Source: Actinomycetota bacterium
GTDB taxonomy: Bacteria > Actinomycetota > Actinomycetes > S36-B12 > CAIYMF01
NCBI GenBank assembly: GCA_947455705.1
Contig: CANGPO010000006.1
Span: 1-63,601, forward strand
Direction: 5' to 3'
Length of the DNA stretch: 63,601 bases
Part shown: piece by piece, positions 53,643-62,186 of the stretch
Position numbering within the stretch: position 1 is the first letter of the stretch
Layout of the letters: each line of letters opens with the position of its first letter
Notes under the pieces: generated by a model
Databases searched by the model: none
What the model saw: only the letters and a program-made list of their open reading frames with translations
What the model was told of the DNA's origin: nothing
Translations under genes and position numbers: made by a program

Positions 53643-54596
53643 GTGAATGCCGGCATAACTGCGACCTTGGCCGAGGCTTGGTACTACCCGCTGTGGCATT
53701 GGATCACCAGCTACGGCCTACGCGTGGTGGCAACGATCGCGGTAGGAATAGTCGCGTGGGTGCTTTCGTCTCGGGCAATCAATCGCGTCACCGACGCTGC
53801 GGTCAAGCGGGCGATGACGGATCGACCAGCCGCCGCAAGAAGCACTGACAACACCACCGAACTTACCGACGCAATCATGGGTCAGCGTCGCGAGCAACGC
53901 GCACGTGCGCTCGGGCAACTATTGCGGAGTATCTCCGCATTCATCATCGGTGGCATCACCTTCCTCATCGTCTTAACTGAGCTCGGCATGGATATCGCCC
54001 CCTTGCTCGCGAGTGCAGGTGTGATTGGCGTGGCACTGGGCTTTGGTGCTCAGACGCTCGTGAAAGACTTCCTTTCCGGAATCTTCCTTGTTCTTGAAGA
54101 TCAGTATGGTCCGGGCGATGTTGTCGATCTCGGCTCTGCGATCGGCACCGTGGAGGAGGTCGGCCTACGCATTACGCGACTGCGCGATGCTTCCGGCGTG
54201 GTTTGGTACGTCCGCAATGGTGAAATTCTCCGCGTGGGCAATCGATCACAGGGCTGGACGTTGGCAATTGTCGACGTGCCCATCGCCTACGACGAAGATC
54301 TTGATCGCGTTCGTCGACTCGTGGAAAAAGTGGGCCGATCCATGGACGCCGACGCGGCCTACGACGGCGTCCTTCTTGGCGCCCCTAGCTATGCGGGGGT
54401 TGAGAGCGTCAGCGGTGATGCAATGTTCATTCGGGTGACGGCGCGCTCGGCTCCCGATCAGCGCCTCGTCGCCGAAAGGGCAATCCGCGAACAGCTCAAG
54501 TTGGCATTCGACTCCATGGGAATCCGGATGCCTATTCTGGCTCGGCCAGCGCCCGGCCTGCCGCCGGGTAACCAGCCCAACCCACCTCGGGCCTGA
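53643..54596 (+). CDS. Mechanosensitive ion channel (MscS family)
   Basis: A 317-residue MscS-type channel. Helices lie at about 24-42, 92-112 and 117-142; the last is the pore-lining TM3 with the Gly/Ala pattern LLASAGVIGVALGFGAQTLVKDFLSG. The cytoplasmic beta domain (GDVVDLGSAIGTVEEVGLRITRLRD) and alpha/beta domain follow. It opens under membrane tension to release solutes after osmotic down-shock. A long polar linker (about 60-90) separates TM1 from TM2. No operon partner is evident. Confidence 0.93.
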   Translation: MNAGITATLAEAWYYPLWHWITSYGLRVVATIAVGIVAWVLSSRAINRVTDAAVKRAMTDRPAAARSTDNTTELTDAIMGQRREQRARALGQLLRSISAFIIGGITFLIVLTELGMDIAPLLASAGVIGVALGFGAQTLVKDFLSGIFLVLEDQYGPGDVVDLGSAIGTVEEVGLRITRLRDASGVVWYVRNGEILRVGNRSQGWTLAIVDVPIAYDEDLDRVRRLVEKVGRSMDADAAYDGVLLGAPSYAGVESVSGDAMFIRVTARSAPDQRLVAERAIREQLKLAFDSMGIRMPILARPAPGLPPGNQPNPPRA

Positions 54597-54661
54597 ACCG
54601 ACCTCGGGCAGTGACGGTGCTATGAATGGCGCAACCGAACGCTGCCAGACACACTGAGGTC

Positions 54662-56182
54662 ATGCGTTGTCTGGTTACGGGAGCCACCGGTTACATTGGC
54701 GGACGTCTCGTCCCCGAACTCATTGAGCAGGGTCATGAGGTTCGGGTGCTGGCTCGCCACCCTGAACGGCTCGCCGATCGGAGCTGGTTCGACGACGTGG
54801 AGGTTATCTCTGGCGACGCCCAAGATGTTGGCACACTCAACGAAGCGCTGGCTGACATTGAGGTCGCGTACTACCTCATGCATTCGCTTCTCAGTGGCCC
54901 AGACTTTCACAACATCGAGCTCAACATGGCGCGGATCTTTTCACGTGCCGCCAAGGCACAGGGCGTTGGACGAATCGTCTACCTCGGTGCCCTCCAGCCA
55001 GACATCCCTGAAGGTGAACTGAGCGAACACTTTCGAAGTCGCGGACAGGTGGGCGACATCCTGCGTCTTGGCGACGCCAACGTCATAGAGTTTCGCGCGG
55101 CCATGGTCATTGGCAGCGGCTCAGCGAGTTTCGAAATGGTGCGCTACCTCACCGAGAGACTGCCGATCATGATCACCCCAACGTGGGTTCGCACCAAGAC
55201 GCAGCCCATCGCTGTTCGCGACATCTTGTATTACCTATCTCGAGCACCACAGATCCCCGCGGACGTTAACCGCGTGTTCGAGATCGGCGGACCGGATGTC
55301 ACGACGTATCAGGGAATGATCGATGAGTACGCGGAAGTCTCTGGATTCAAGCGTCCGAAAATCATTCCCGTCAACGCGCTGAGCCCCGGACTATCAAGCA
55401 TGTGGGTCGGCCTAATGACCCCGGTACCGCCCGCGATGGCTCGCCCACTGGTTGAAAGCTTGTCGATGCAGGCGGTCTGCCGCGAACACGACATTGCCGA
55501 ATACATTCCAGATCCACCGGAAGGCTTGACCACGTATCGTCGCTCACTGGAATTGGCACTGGCTCGCGTCCGCAATTCTGATGTACAAACCGCCTGGTCC
55601 AGTTCGAGTTTGCCAGGTGCCCCAAGTGACCCGCTGCCTAGCGATCCGGACTGGACGGGCGGTTCGCTGAAAGTCGATGAGCGAGAAACCCTCGTCAACG
55701 CCAGCCCCGAGGCGCTGTGGAACGTGATCGAAGGGCTCGGCGGCGAAAACGGCTACTACTCGCCTCCGGTTCTATGGGAAGTGCGCGGGTTCATCGACCA
55801 AATGGTTGGCGGAGTGGGATTGGTGCGGGGTCGCCGCGACAACAACAAACTCAGGATCGGCGACCCGCTGGACTTTTGGCGAGTTGAAGAACGGATCCCC
55901 AACCAGTTGTTGAGGCTTCGCGCAGAAATGCGGCTGCCCGGATTGGCGTGGCTCGAACTATCCATTCGTCAGGTTGACTCAGTCTCAGGCGCACCGCAGA
56001 CGGTTTACGTCCAGAAGGCGCTTTTCAAACCGCGCGGCATCCCCGGTGAGGCTTACTGGCGCGCGATGATCCCATTCCATGAACTCATCTTCGGATCGAT
56101 GTTGAAAAACATTCGCGAACGAGCCGAGTCGCAACCCGTGGATCCCAATGACCGGAGTGTTGCACCCCCAGCCGTCGGTTAA
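54662..56182 (+). CDS. NAD(P)-dependent epimerase / DUF2867 fusion protein
   Basis: A 506-residue two-domain protein. The N-terminal Rossmann domain (1-280) has TGATGYIGG (G7, G10, G13) and the VLARHPERLADR basic region; it is of the atypical SDR type. The C-terminal 200 residues form a SRPBCC-like DUF2867 domain (LWNVIEGLGGENGYYSPPVLW, PNQLLRLRAEMRLPG). Family members are annotated as nucleoside-diphosphate-sugar epimerases; the ligand is unknown. GAGG lies very close to the ATG at 54662; an in-frame ATG at 54626 is an alternative. It precedes the globin gene by 27 bp. Confidence 0.88.
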   Translation: MRCLVTGATGYIGGRLVPELIEQGHEVRVLARHPERLADRSWFDDVEVISGDAQDVGTLNEALADIEVAYYLMHSLLSGPDFHNIELNMARIFSRAAKAQGVGRIVYLGALQPDIPEGELSEHFRSRGQVGDILRLGDANVIEFRAAMVIGSGSASFEMVRYLTERLPIMITPTWVRTKTQPIAVRDILYYLSRAPQIPADVNRVFEIGGPDVTTYQGMIDEYAEVSGFKRPKIIPVNALSPGLSSMWVGLMTPVPPAMARPLVESLSMQAVCREHDIAEYIPDPPEGLTTYRRSLELALARVRNSDVQTAWSSSSLPGAPSDPLPSDPDWTGGSLKVDERETLVNASPEALWNVIEGLGGENGYYSPPVLWEVRGFIDQMVGGVGLVRGRRDNNKLRIGDPLDFWRVEERIPNQLLRLRAEMRLPGLAWLELSIRQVDSVSGAPQTVYVQKALFKPRGIPGEAYWRAMIPFHELIFGSMLKNIRERAESQPVDPNDRSVAPPAVG

Positions 56183-56209
56183 AGACCCCCACTTCGGCAC
56201 AATGTCCAT

Positions 56210-56671
56210 ATGTCCGAGCCCACTGCTGGCCAGCCCGCCGAACCCACTCAAACACCATATGAGCTCATGGGTGGTGAGAAGTTCTTCACCACTCTCGTCG
56301 CTCGGTTCTATGAGGGTGTTGCCGGCGATGATGTCCTGCGCCCGATGTACCCAGAAGAAGACCTGGTTCCGGCCGAGCGCCGCCTTCGCCTCTTCCTCGA
56401 GCAGTACTGGGGCGGTCCAGACACCTACGGCGAGGAGCGCGGTCATCCCCGGCTACGTATGAGGCACGCCCCATACGAGATCGACATGGCTGCGCGTGAT
56501 CGCTGGCTGACGCATATGCGCGCTGCACTGGATTCCACAGTGGCCGAGCAACCCATGCATCAAGCCGCGTACGACGCACTGTTGACGTACCTCACCGGTG
56601 CTGCCACTGCCATGGTCAATGTGATGCCTGAGGACCACACGGGCGTGACTCTCTCCGACGGCCAGCACTAA
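56210..56671 (+). CDS. glbO: Group II truncated haemoglobin (GlbO type)
   Basis: A 153-residue trHbO. The Trp-bearing segment FLEQYWGGPDTYGEERGHP, followed by RMRHAPYEI with the proximal histidine, is typical of actinobacterial trHbO, as is FYEGVAGDDVLRPMYPEEDL near the B-E corner. It binds O2 or NO and has been linked to respiration or redox protection. The start has no clear ribosome-binding site. It lies 4 bp before the MFS gene, so co-transcription is likely. Confidence 0.93.
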   Translation: MSEPTAGQPAEPTQTPYELMGGEKFFTTLVARFYEGVAGDDVLRPMYPEEDLVPAERRLRLFLEQYWGGPDTYGEERGHPRLRMRHAPYEIDMAARDRWLTHMRAALDSTVAEQPMHQAAYDALLTYLTGAATAMVNVMPEDHTGVTLSDGQH

Positions 56672-56674
56672 ATC

Positions 56675-58000
56675 GTGACAAGCTTCACCGCGGCGGCTGC
56701 ACCACAACGGGGCCTGCGTCACCGCGCGTGGCGCGTGGCTGCGGTTGCCTTCGTTGCCCTTGTCGCCGCGGCAGCTGTGCGGTCGAGTGTTGGTGTCTTC
56801 CTGCGCCCGATCTCCGATGAATTCGGTTGGCCGATTTCCACGGTGGCGTTTGCCGTCACCTTGAATCTCTGCCTTTACGGACTCACAGCACCGTTCGCTG
56901 CCGCGCTGATGGAGAAACTCGGTGTCCGTCGCGTCGTGGCATGTGCACTGGCACTTCTGGCCACCGGCATGGCGCTCACGACCCTGATCAGCGCACCATG
57001 GCAGCTGTACTTGTTCTGGGGCATCTTCGTCGGATTCGGCGCTGGCTCCATGGCTTTGGTGTTCGGTGCCATCGTCGCCAACCGATGGTTCGTTGAACGG
57101 CGGGGCCTCGTTACCGGTATTTTCTCTGCAGCATTCGCCACCGGTCAGCTCATCTTCTTGCCGACGATCACCGCAATCACCGACAGTCAAGGCTGGCGGA
57201 TAGCGGCGCTAGCCTTGGCCGCATTCGCATTGGCGATCATCCCCTTCGTCTTACTGTGGTTACGCGATAGCCCCGCCGACGTTGGGCTGCTCCCCTATGG
57301 GGCCTCCCTTGAGTACGTGCCACCTCCGCCACCAGATCACGGCATGAATGCCGGCAAGCTAGCAATCGTTCGACTCAGGGATGCGAGCAAGACGCGCGCG
57401 TTTTGGCTCTTGGCGTTCGCGTTCTTCGTCTGCGGTTGGTCAACAAACGGCTTGATCGGCACACACTTCATTGCTGCCGCTCACGATCATGGGCTTCCGG
57501 CTTCGTCAGCAGCGTCGCTCCTGGCGGCCATCGGCATTTTCGACATGATCGGGACGATCGGATCTGGTTGGTTCACTGATCGGTACGACTCTCGATACTT
57601 GCTCTTCATCTACTACGGCCTGCGTGGGGTGTCGCTGCTCCTGCTGCATCTCGTGTGGGCCAACACCGTGCAGCCGCCGATGTTCTTCTTTGTTGTGCTC
57701 TACGGCCTCGACTGGGTGGCCACCGTGCCTCCCACCGTTGCACTGTGCCGAGAGTGCTTCGGGGTTGAGCGCGCAGGCGTGGTCTTCGGTTGGGTGTTCG
57801 CCGCCCACATGGTCGGTGCGGGCATATCCGCATGGACCGCTGGCGTGATTAGGCAAGCAACAGGCTCGTACAATCTGGCATGGTGGAGCGCCGGAGTGCT
57901 GTGCCTGATCGCAGCCGCAGCAAGTTGGCTCGTCCCCCGAACACCTGCAGACAGTCAGTTAGATCCGAGTCCGTCTCCAACACCAGTTCTGTCCGAGTAA
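56675..58000 (+). CDS. MFS transporter
   Basis: A 441-residue transporter with about 12 membrane helices; an 80-residue cytoplasmic loop with a PPPPP run separates the two halves (about 205-240). The N-terminal pattern SSVGVFLRPISDEFGWPIST and DRWF/RGLVTGIFSA-type loops resemble the oxalate/formate antiporter-like MFS group; the substrate is not resolved. The GTG start lies 4 bp after the globin stop. The amidohydrolase gene follows 17 bp downstream, which suggests uptake of that enzyme's substrate. Confidence 0.9.
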   Translation: MTSFTAAAAPQRGLRHRAWRVAAVAFVALVAAAAVRSSVGVFLRPISDEFGWPISTVAFAVTLNLCLYGLTAPFAAALMEKLGVRRVVACALALLATGMALTTLISAPWQLYLFWGIFVGFGAGSMALVFGAIVANRWFVERRGLVTGIFSAAFATGQLIFLPTITAITDSQGWRIAALALAAFALAIIPFVLLWLRDSPADVGLLPYGASLEYVPPPPPDHGMNAGKLAIVRLRDASKTRAFWLLAFAFFVCGWSTNGLIGTHFIAAAHDHGLPASSAASLLAAIGIFDMIGTIGSGWFTDRYDSRYLLFIYYGLRGVSLLLLHLVWANTVQPPMFFFVVLYGLDWVATVPPTVALCRECFGVERAGVVFGWVFAAHMVGAGISAWTAGVIRQATGSYNLAWWSAGVLCLIAAAASWLVPRTPADSQLDPSPSPTPVLSE

Positions 58001-58016
58001 CACCAGGAGTCCTGCC

Positions 58017-59669
58017 ATGAGCACAACGATCTATCGCGCAAAATCCATCATCACCCTCAACGGATACCGGCCCCGCGCTCAAGCCGTCGCCGTGCGCGAT
58101 GGTCGAATTCTGAGCGTTGGGACCCTCGACGAATGTCTGGCCTGGGGTCCAGCGGACATCGACGATAGCTTTGCTGACAAGATACTGATGCCGGGAATGG
58201 TTGAGGCCCACGGACATTCAGCCGAAGCGATGCTTCTTTCAATCCCCTACGTCGGCTTTTACGACATCCCGCTGCCAGACGGTTCGCGCGCACCCGGCGT
58301 GAAGAGCTACGAGCAACTCGTCGACGTACTGAAAGCCGCAGACGCAGCTTTGCCAGACGGTGAGGTGCTCATGGCCAACGGATTTGACCCCATCTTCTTT
58401 GAGGGCCAGCCCCGACTTGACGCTTCCATCCTCGATCAGGTGAGCACCACGCGGCAGATCTACGTACGCCATGCCAGTGGCCACTTGGCCACAGTCAATA
58501 CTGCGTTGCTTGATGCCGAGGGCATTGCCGCTGACACCGAGACACCTGGTGTCCCGAGGGACGCATCGGGTAAGCCGACCGGTGAATTGCAGGAAGCACC
58601 AGCGATGTCTTTGGCAACAGCGGCATCACATAAGTTCATGGTGCTCAATGGAAATCCCGAGGGCCTGTTTGATTATGGACGCCTGTGCCGCAATGCCGGT
58701 GTAACCACCACGACGGAACTTGTCGGCCTATTCATGCTCGTCCCTGAGTCCGTGGCCGTGTGGCAGGACGTCGTCAATCGCGACGAGTTTCCAACTCGCA
58801 TGAGCGTCTACAACGTGCCCGGTATTCCAGGCATCCCAGCCGATTACGCCGCCGCGGCAAAGAAGGCGCTGGACTTTCAATCCCTTGCAACCGACAAACT
58901 TCGGATCGGTGGGATCAAACTTGTCGGCGACGGATCACTCCAAGGCTGGACGGCATGCTGTGGCGCCCCCGGCTATTTCACCGGCGAGGACCACGGCCTA
59001 GCTCAGTTCACACAGGAGGATCTAGATCTAGCCGTCACAACGTTCCATGAGGCGGGCCTACAGATCTACTTACATGCCAACGGTGATGCGACCGTCGACC
59101 AGTTCATTCAGGCGGTAGATAAGGCACTGCGAAAGACGGCTTGGCTTGACCATCGTCACACCGCACAACATTCGCAGACCACGACGTCATCGCAATATCG
59201 CGCGATGGCTCGGCTCGGAATCGCAGCGAATATCTTCACCAACCACATCTGGTACTGGGGTGATCAGCATTACGCGCAGGTGATGGGTCCAGAGCGTGTC
59301 GAGCGGATGTGGGCAGTCAAGTCGGCTTCAGACATGGGCGTCTCCGTGACGTATCACTCCGACTCCGGTGTTACCCCGACCAGTCAGCTGCACACGGCCT
59401 GGTGTGCGGTTAACCGCGTCACTCCCAGTGGCCGAGTCCTGGGTGAAGCCGAGAAAGTTGATGTCGAAACCGCACTTCGCGCCGTGACTATTGAGGCTGC
59501 CTTCCAGCTGCACATGGATCACGAAATCGGGACCATCGAGGCCGGCAAGCTAGCCGACTTTGCAGTGCTTGAATCAGACCCTCTTGAATGCGATCCCATG
59601 GCTCTGCGCGATATCAAGGTGTGGGGAACCGTCGTCGGCGGCGTCATCTACGAGGCCGAAGGTAACTAG
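58017..59669 (+). CDS. Amidohydrolase (YtcJ-like, DUF amidohydrolase 3 type)
   Basis: A 550-residue metal-dependent hydrolase. VAVRDGRILSVGTL near the N-terminus and the metal-binding E-A-H-G-H block near residue 65 (LMPGMVEAHGHSAEA) open the composite barrel; LHANGDATVDQF and HRHTAQHSQT are the later His motifs, and SDSGVTPTSQLHTA carries the conserved Asp. The YtcJ group acts on unknown amide or ester substrates. AGGAG lies 7 nt before the ATG. Tight linkage to the MFS gene suggests an uptake and breakdown pair. Confidence 0.9.
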   Translation: MSTTIYRAKSIITLNGYRPRAQAVAVRDGRILSVGTLDECLAWGPADIDDSFADKILMPGMVEAHGHSAEAMLLSIPYVGFYDIPLPDGSRAPGVKSYEQLVDVLKAADAALPDGEVLMANGFDPIFFEGQPRLDASILDQVSTTRQIYVRHASGHLATVNTALLDAEGIAADTETPGVPRDASGKPTGELQEAPAMSLATAASHKFMVLNGNPEGLFDYGRLCRNAGVTTTTELVGLFMLVPESVAVWQDVVNRDEFPTRMSVYNVPGIPGIPADYAAAAKKALDFQSLATDKLRIGGIKLVGDGSLQGWTACCGAPGYFTGEDHGLAQFTQEDLDLAVTTFHEAGLQIYLHANGDATVDQFIQAVDKALRKTAWLDHRHTAQHSQTTTSSQYRAMARLGIAANIFTNHIWYWGDQHYAQVMGPERVERMWAVKSASDMGVSVTYHSDSGVTPTSQLHTAWCAVNRVTPSGRVLGEAEKVDVETALRAVTIEAAFQLHMDHEIGTIEAGKLADFAVLESDPLECDPMALRDIKVWGTVVGGVIYEAEGN

Positions 59670-59673
59670 TCTG

Positions 59674-60348
59674 CTATCTCTTCTTCGGAGTGAGAGACAG
59701 TTTTGGCGGCAGGGACGTCGAGCGAACGAAGATCTGGCCGGATGGAGTGACTAGCCGCTTCCAACCGGAGATATTGCCTGTCTCGATGCGGGCACCGGGG
59801 TGCGACAGGAATCCGAGGAGGCGAGCCGCGTGCAACGCTCTCATGGGAAGTGCACCGTAACCCGGCGCATCCCATGCCGCCTCAGCCACGAGGGTCGCAT
59901 TGAGTGATCCGGACTTCGGAACCTGGGCACGGAACTCGGCCACCGCAGCATCAACGACGGGGGCTAGATCGCCAGCCATCCCCTTTTCGCCACTCGACCA
60001 CGGGCCGGCAGGCGGAAGCATCGCCAGAGCAGGTGACCCCGCCACTTGATCGGGCAGCCGAACGTCCGTCACAGGTTCGAGCTTGGAGGTATCGCCAATG
60101 ATGTCGCGCAGTCGACCAGCAGAAACGGTCATGTCTAGGTCGGCATCGGAAATATCATCCGTGCCATCCATGACTGCGGGAACAGCAATAAATGCCAAAA
60201 CATCCATGGGCAACGCTGCATAGAAGCCAACAACTCGCCCATGTCGAACGATCCGGACCGCGGAACGTTCGTCCCAACCAATGATTCGGCCGAGGAATGC
60301 TGCCAAGTGGAGAATCTCGTCCTTGGCCAGACGGATCGATAGAAACAT
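59674..60348 (-). CDS. Conserved hypothetical protein next to ettA
   Basis: A 224-residue protein with no recognised domain. It begins MFLSIRLAKDEILHLAAFLGRIIGW, has a hydrophobic patch (VVGFYAALPMDVLAFIAVPAV), and a conserved-looking C-terminus (GYGALPMRALHAARLLGFL). It lies 9 bp after the ettA stop, so it is co-transcribed with ettA, and ends 5 bp from the amidohydrolase. I believe related proteins occupy this position in other actinobacteria, but I cannot verify it. It is probably cytoplasmic. Confidence 0.75.
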   Translation of the reverse strand: MFLSIRLAKDEILHLAAFLGRIIGWDERSAVRIVRHGRVVGFYAALPMDVLAFIAVPAVMDGTDDISDADLDMTVSAGRLRDIIGDTSKLEPVTDVRLPDQVAGSPALAMLPPAGPWSSGEKGMAGDLAPVVDAAVAEFRAQVPKSGSLNATLVAEAAWDAPGYGALPMRALHAARLLGFLSHPGARIETGNISGWKRLVTPSGQIFVRSTSLPPKLSLTPKKR

Positions 60349-60357
60349 TAACCGACT

Positions 60358-62055
60358 CTAGCCCCGAGTTAGCTTGCGATAGGTCGCACGATGCGGACGG
60401 GCAGCCTCGGGACCGAGACGATCAATCTTGTTCTTTTCATACGAGTCGTAGTTGCCCTCGAACCAGAACCACTGAGAGTCACCCTCGTAAGCCAAGATAT
60501 GCGTCGCAACACGGTCAAGGAACCAGCGGTCGTGCGAGGTGATCACAGCGCAACCAGGGAACTCGAGTAGTGCATTTTCAAGTGAGCCCAGGGTTTCAAC
60601 GTCGAGATCGTTCGTCGGCTCATCGAGCAGGATGACATTTCCACCCTGCTTCAGCGTGAGCGCGAGATTGAGTCGGTTACGCTCACCACCGGACAGAACG
60701 CCAGCCGGCTTCTGCTGATCCGGGCCCTTGAATCCGAACGCAGACACGTACGCGCGGCTCGGCATCTCAACCTGACCAACCTTGATCCAGTCGAGTCCAT
60801 CGGAAACAACTTCCCAGACGTTCTTCTTCGGATCGATTCCCGAGCGGTTCTGGTCGACGTACGAGAGCTTCACTGTCTCGCCAATGCGGAGCTCACCCGA
60901 ATCCGGCAGTGCATCCTTGTCGCTCGTATCGTTGTCCGCCGCAGCGACGATCATCTTGAACAGCGTGGTCTTACCCACACCGTTAGGGCCGATGACACCC
61001 ACGATTCCGTTGCGCGGCATGGTGAATGAGAGATCGTCGATGAGTAGCTTGTCGTCGAATCCCTTCGAGAGGTGCTTAGCCTCAACGACGAGATTTCCAA
61101 GACGTGGCCCCGGTGGGATCTGGATCTCGTCAAAGTCGAGCTTGCGAGTCTTGTCAGCTTCAGCGGCCATCTCTTCGTAACGCTCTAGACGTGAGCGGCT
61201 CTTCGTCTGACGGGCTTTGGCGTTTGATCGCACCCAGTCGAGTTCCTCAGACAGGCGGCGCTTGAGCTTCGCGTCCTTCGCACCCTCAACCTTGAGTCGC
61301 TCCTGCTTCTTTTCAAGGTACGTGGAGTAGTTGCCCTCATATGGATACGCGCGGCCCCGGTCGAGCTCGAGAATCCACTGCGCCACATTGTCGAGGAAGT
61401 AACGGTCGTGGGTGATCGCGATGACGGTGCCGGGGTACTTCTCGAGGTGCTGCTCGAGCCAGTTCACACTCTCGGCATCGAGGTGGTTGGTGGGCTCATC
61501 GAGTAGCAGCAGATCAGGCTGCTGAAGCAGGAGCTTGCAGAGCGCAACACGTCGCTTTTCACCACCGGAGAGCACCGAAACGTCCGCATCCGGCGGCGGG
61601 CAGCGCAGTGCGTCCATCGCCTGCTCAAGCTGTGAATCGAGATCCCAGGCATTGAGGTGGTCAATCTGTTCTTGCAGAGTGCCCATCTCGGCCAGCAGCT
61701 TGTCGTAGTCAGCGTCCGGGTTGGCGAGTTCTTCGGAAATCTCGTTGAAGCGGCTGATCTTGGCCATGGTGTCTTCAACACCGAGTTGCACATTCTCCAG
61801 GACAGTCTTGTCCTCATCGAGTCGTGGTTCCTGCGACAGGATGCCCACTGTGAAGCCAGGGGAAAGAATGGCATCACCATTCGATGGCTGATCGAGGCCG
61901 GCCATGATTTTGAGCAGTGACGACTTACCAGCACCGTTCGGGCCCACGACACCGATCTTGGCGCCGGGCAAGAATGACAACGTCACGTCGTCGAGGACGA
62001 CCTTCTCGTTGTGCGCCTTACGTGCTTTGCGTAACTGGTAAATGAATTCGGCCAT
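60358..62055 (-). CDS. ettA: Energy-dependent translational throttle protein EttA (ABC-F)
   Basis: A 565-residue ABC-F ATPase with two nucleotide-binding domains and no membrane segment. Walker A motifs are GPNGAGKSS (38-46) and GPNGVGKTT; signature motifs are LSGGEKRR and LSGGERNR; the interdomain linker RRLSEELDWVRSNAKARQTK is the EttA P-site tRNA-interaction motif region. It binds the ribosomal E site and slows initiation-to-elongation when ATP is low. A gene for a hypothetical protein follows directly. Confidence 0.97.
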   Translation of the reverse strand: MAEFIYQLRKARKAHNEKVVLDDVTLSFLPGAKIGVVGPNGAGKSSLLKIMAGLDQPSNGDAILSPGFTVGILSQEPRLDEDKTVLENVQLGVEDTMAKISRFNEISEELANPDADYDKLLAEMGTLQEQIDHLNAWDLDSQLEQAMDALRCPPPDADVSVLSGGEKRRVALCKLLLQQPDLLLLDEPTNHLDAESVNWLEQHLEKYPGTVIAITHDRYFLDNVAQWILELDRGRAYPYEGNYSTYLEKKQERLKVEGAKDAKLKRRLSEELDWVRSNAKARQTKSRSRLERYEEMAAEADKTRKLDFDEIQIPPGPRLGNLVVEAKHLSKGFDDKLLIDDLSFTMPRNGIVGVIGPNGVGKTTLFKMIVAAADNDTSDKDALPDSGELRIGETVKLSYVDQNRSGIDPKKNVWEVVSDGLDWIKVGQVEMPSRAYVSAFGFKGPDQQKPAGVLSGGERNRLNLALTLKQGGNVILLDEPTNDLDVETLGSLENALLEFPGCAVITSHDRWFLDRVATHILAYEGDSQWFWFEGNYDSYEKNKIDRLGPEAARPHRATYRKLTRG

Positions 62056-62186
62056 GGGGACAGCCTAGAGGGTGCGCCACCAGAGCACCCAGTCGGCGCT
62101 GCGACACCTTAGAAGCGCAAACAACCCATGGTCGGTAGTCTTGGCGTCGACTGATGTGAACTAGCTCGCTACCCCCGGAGGTTTCG

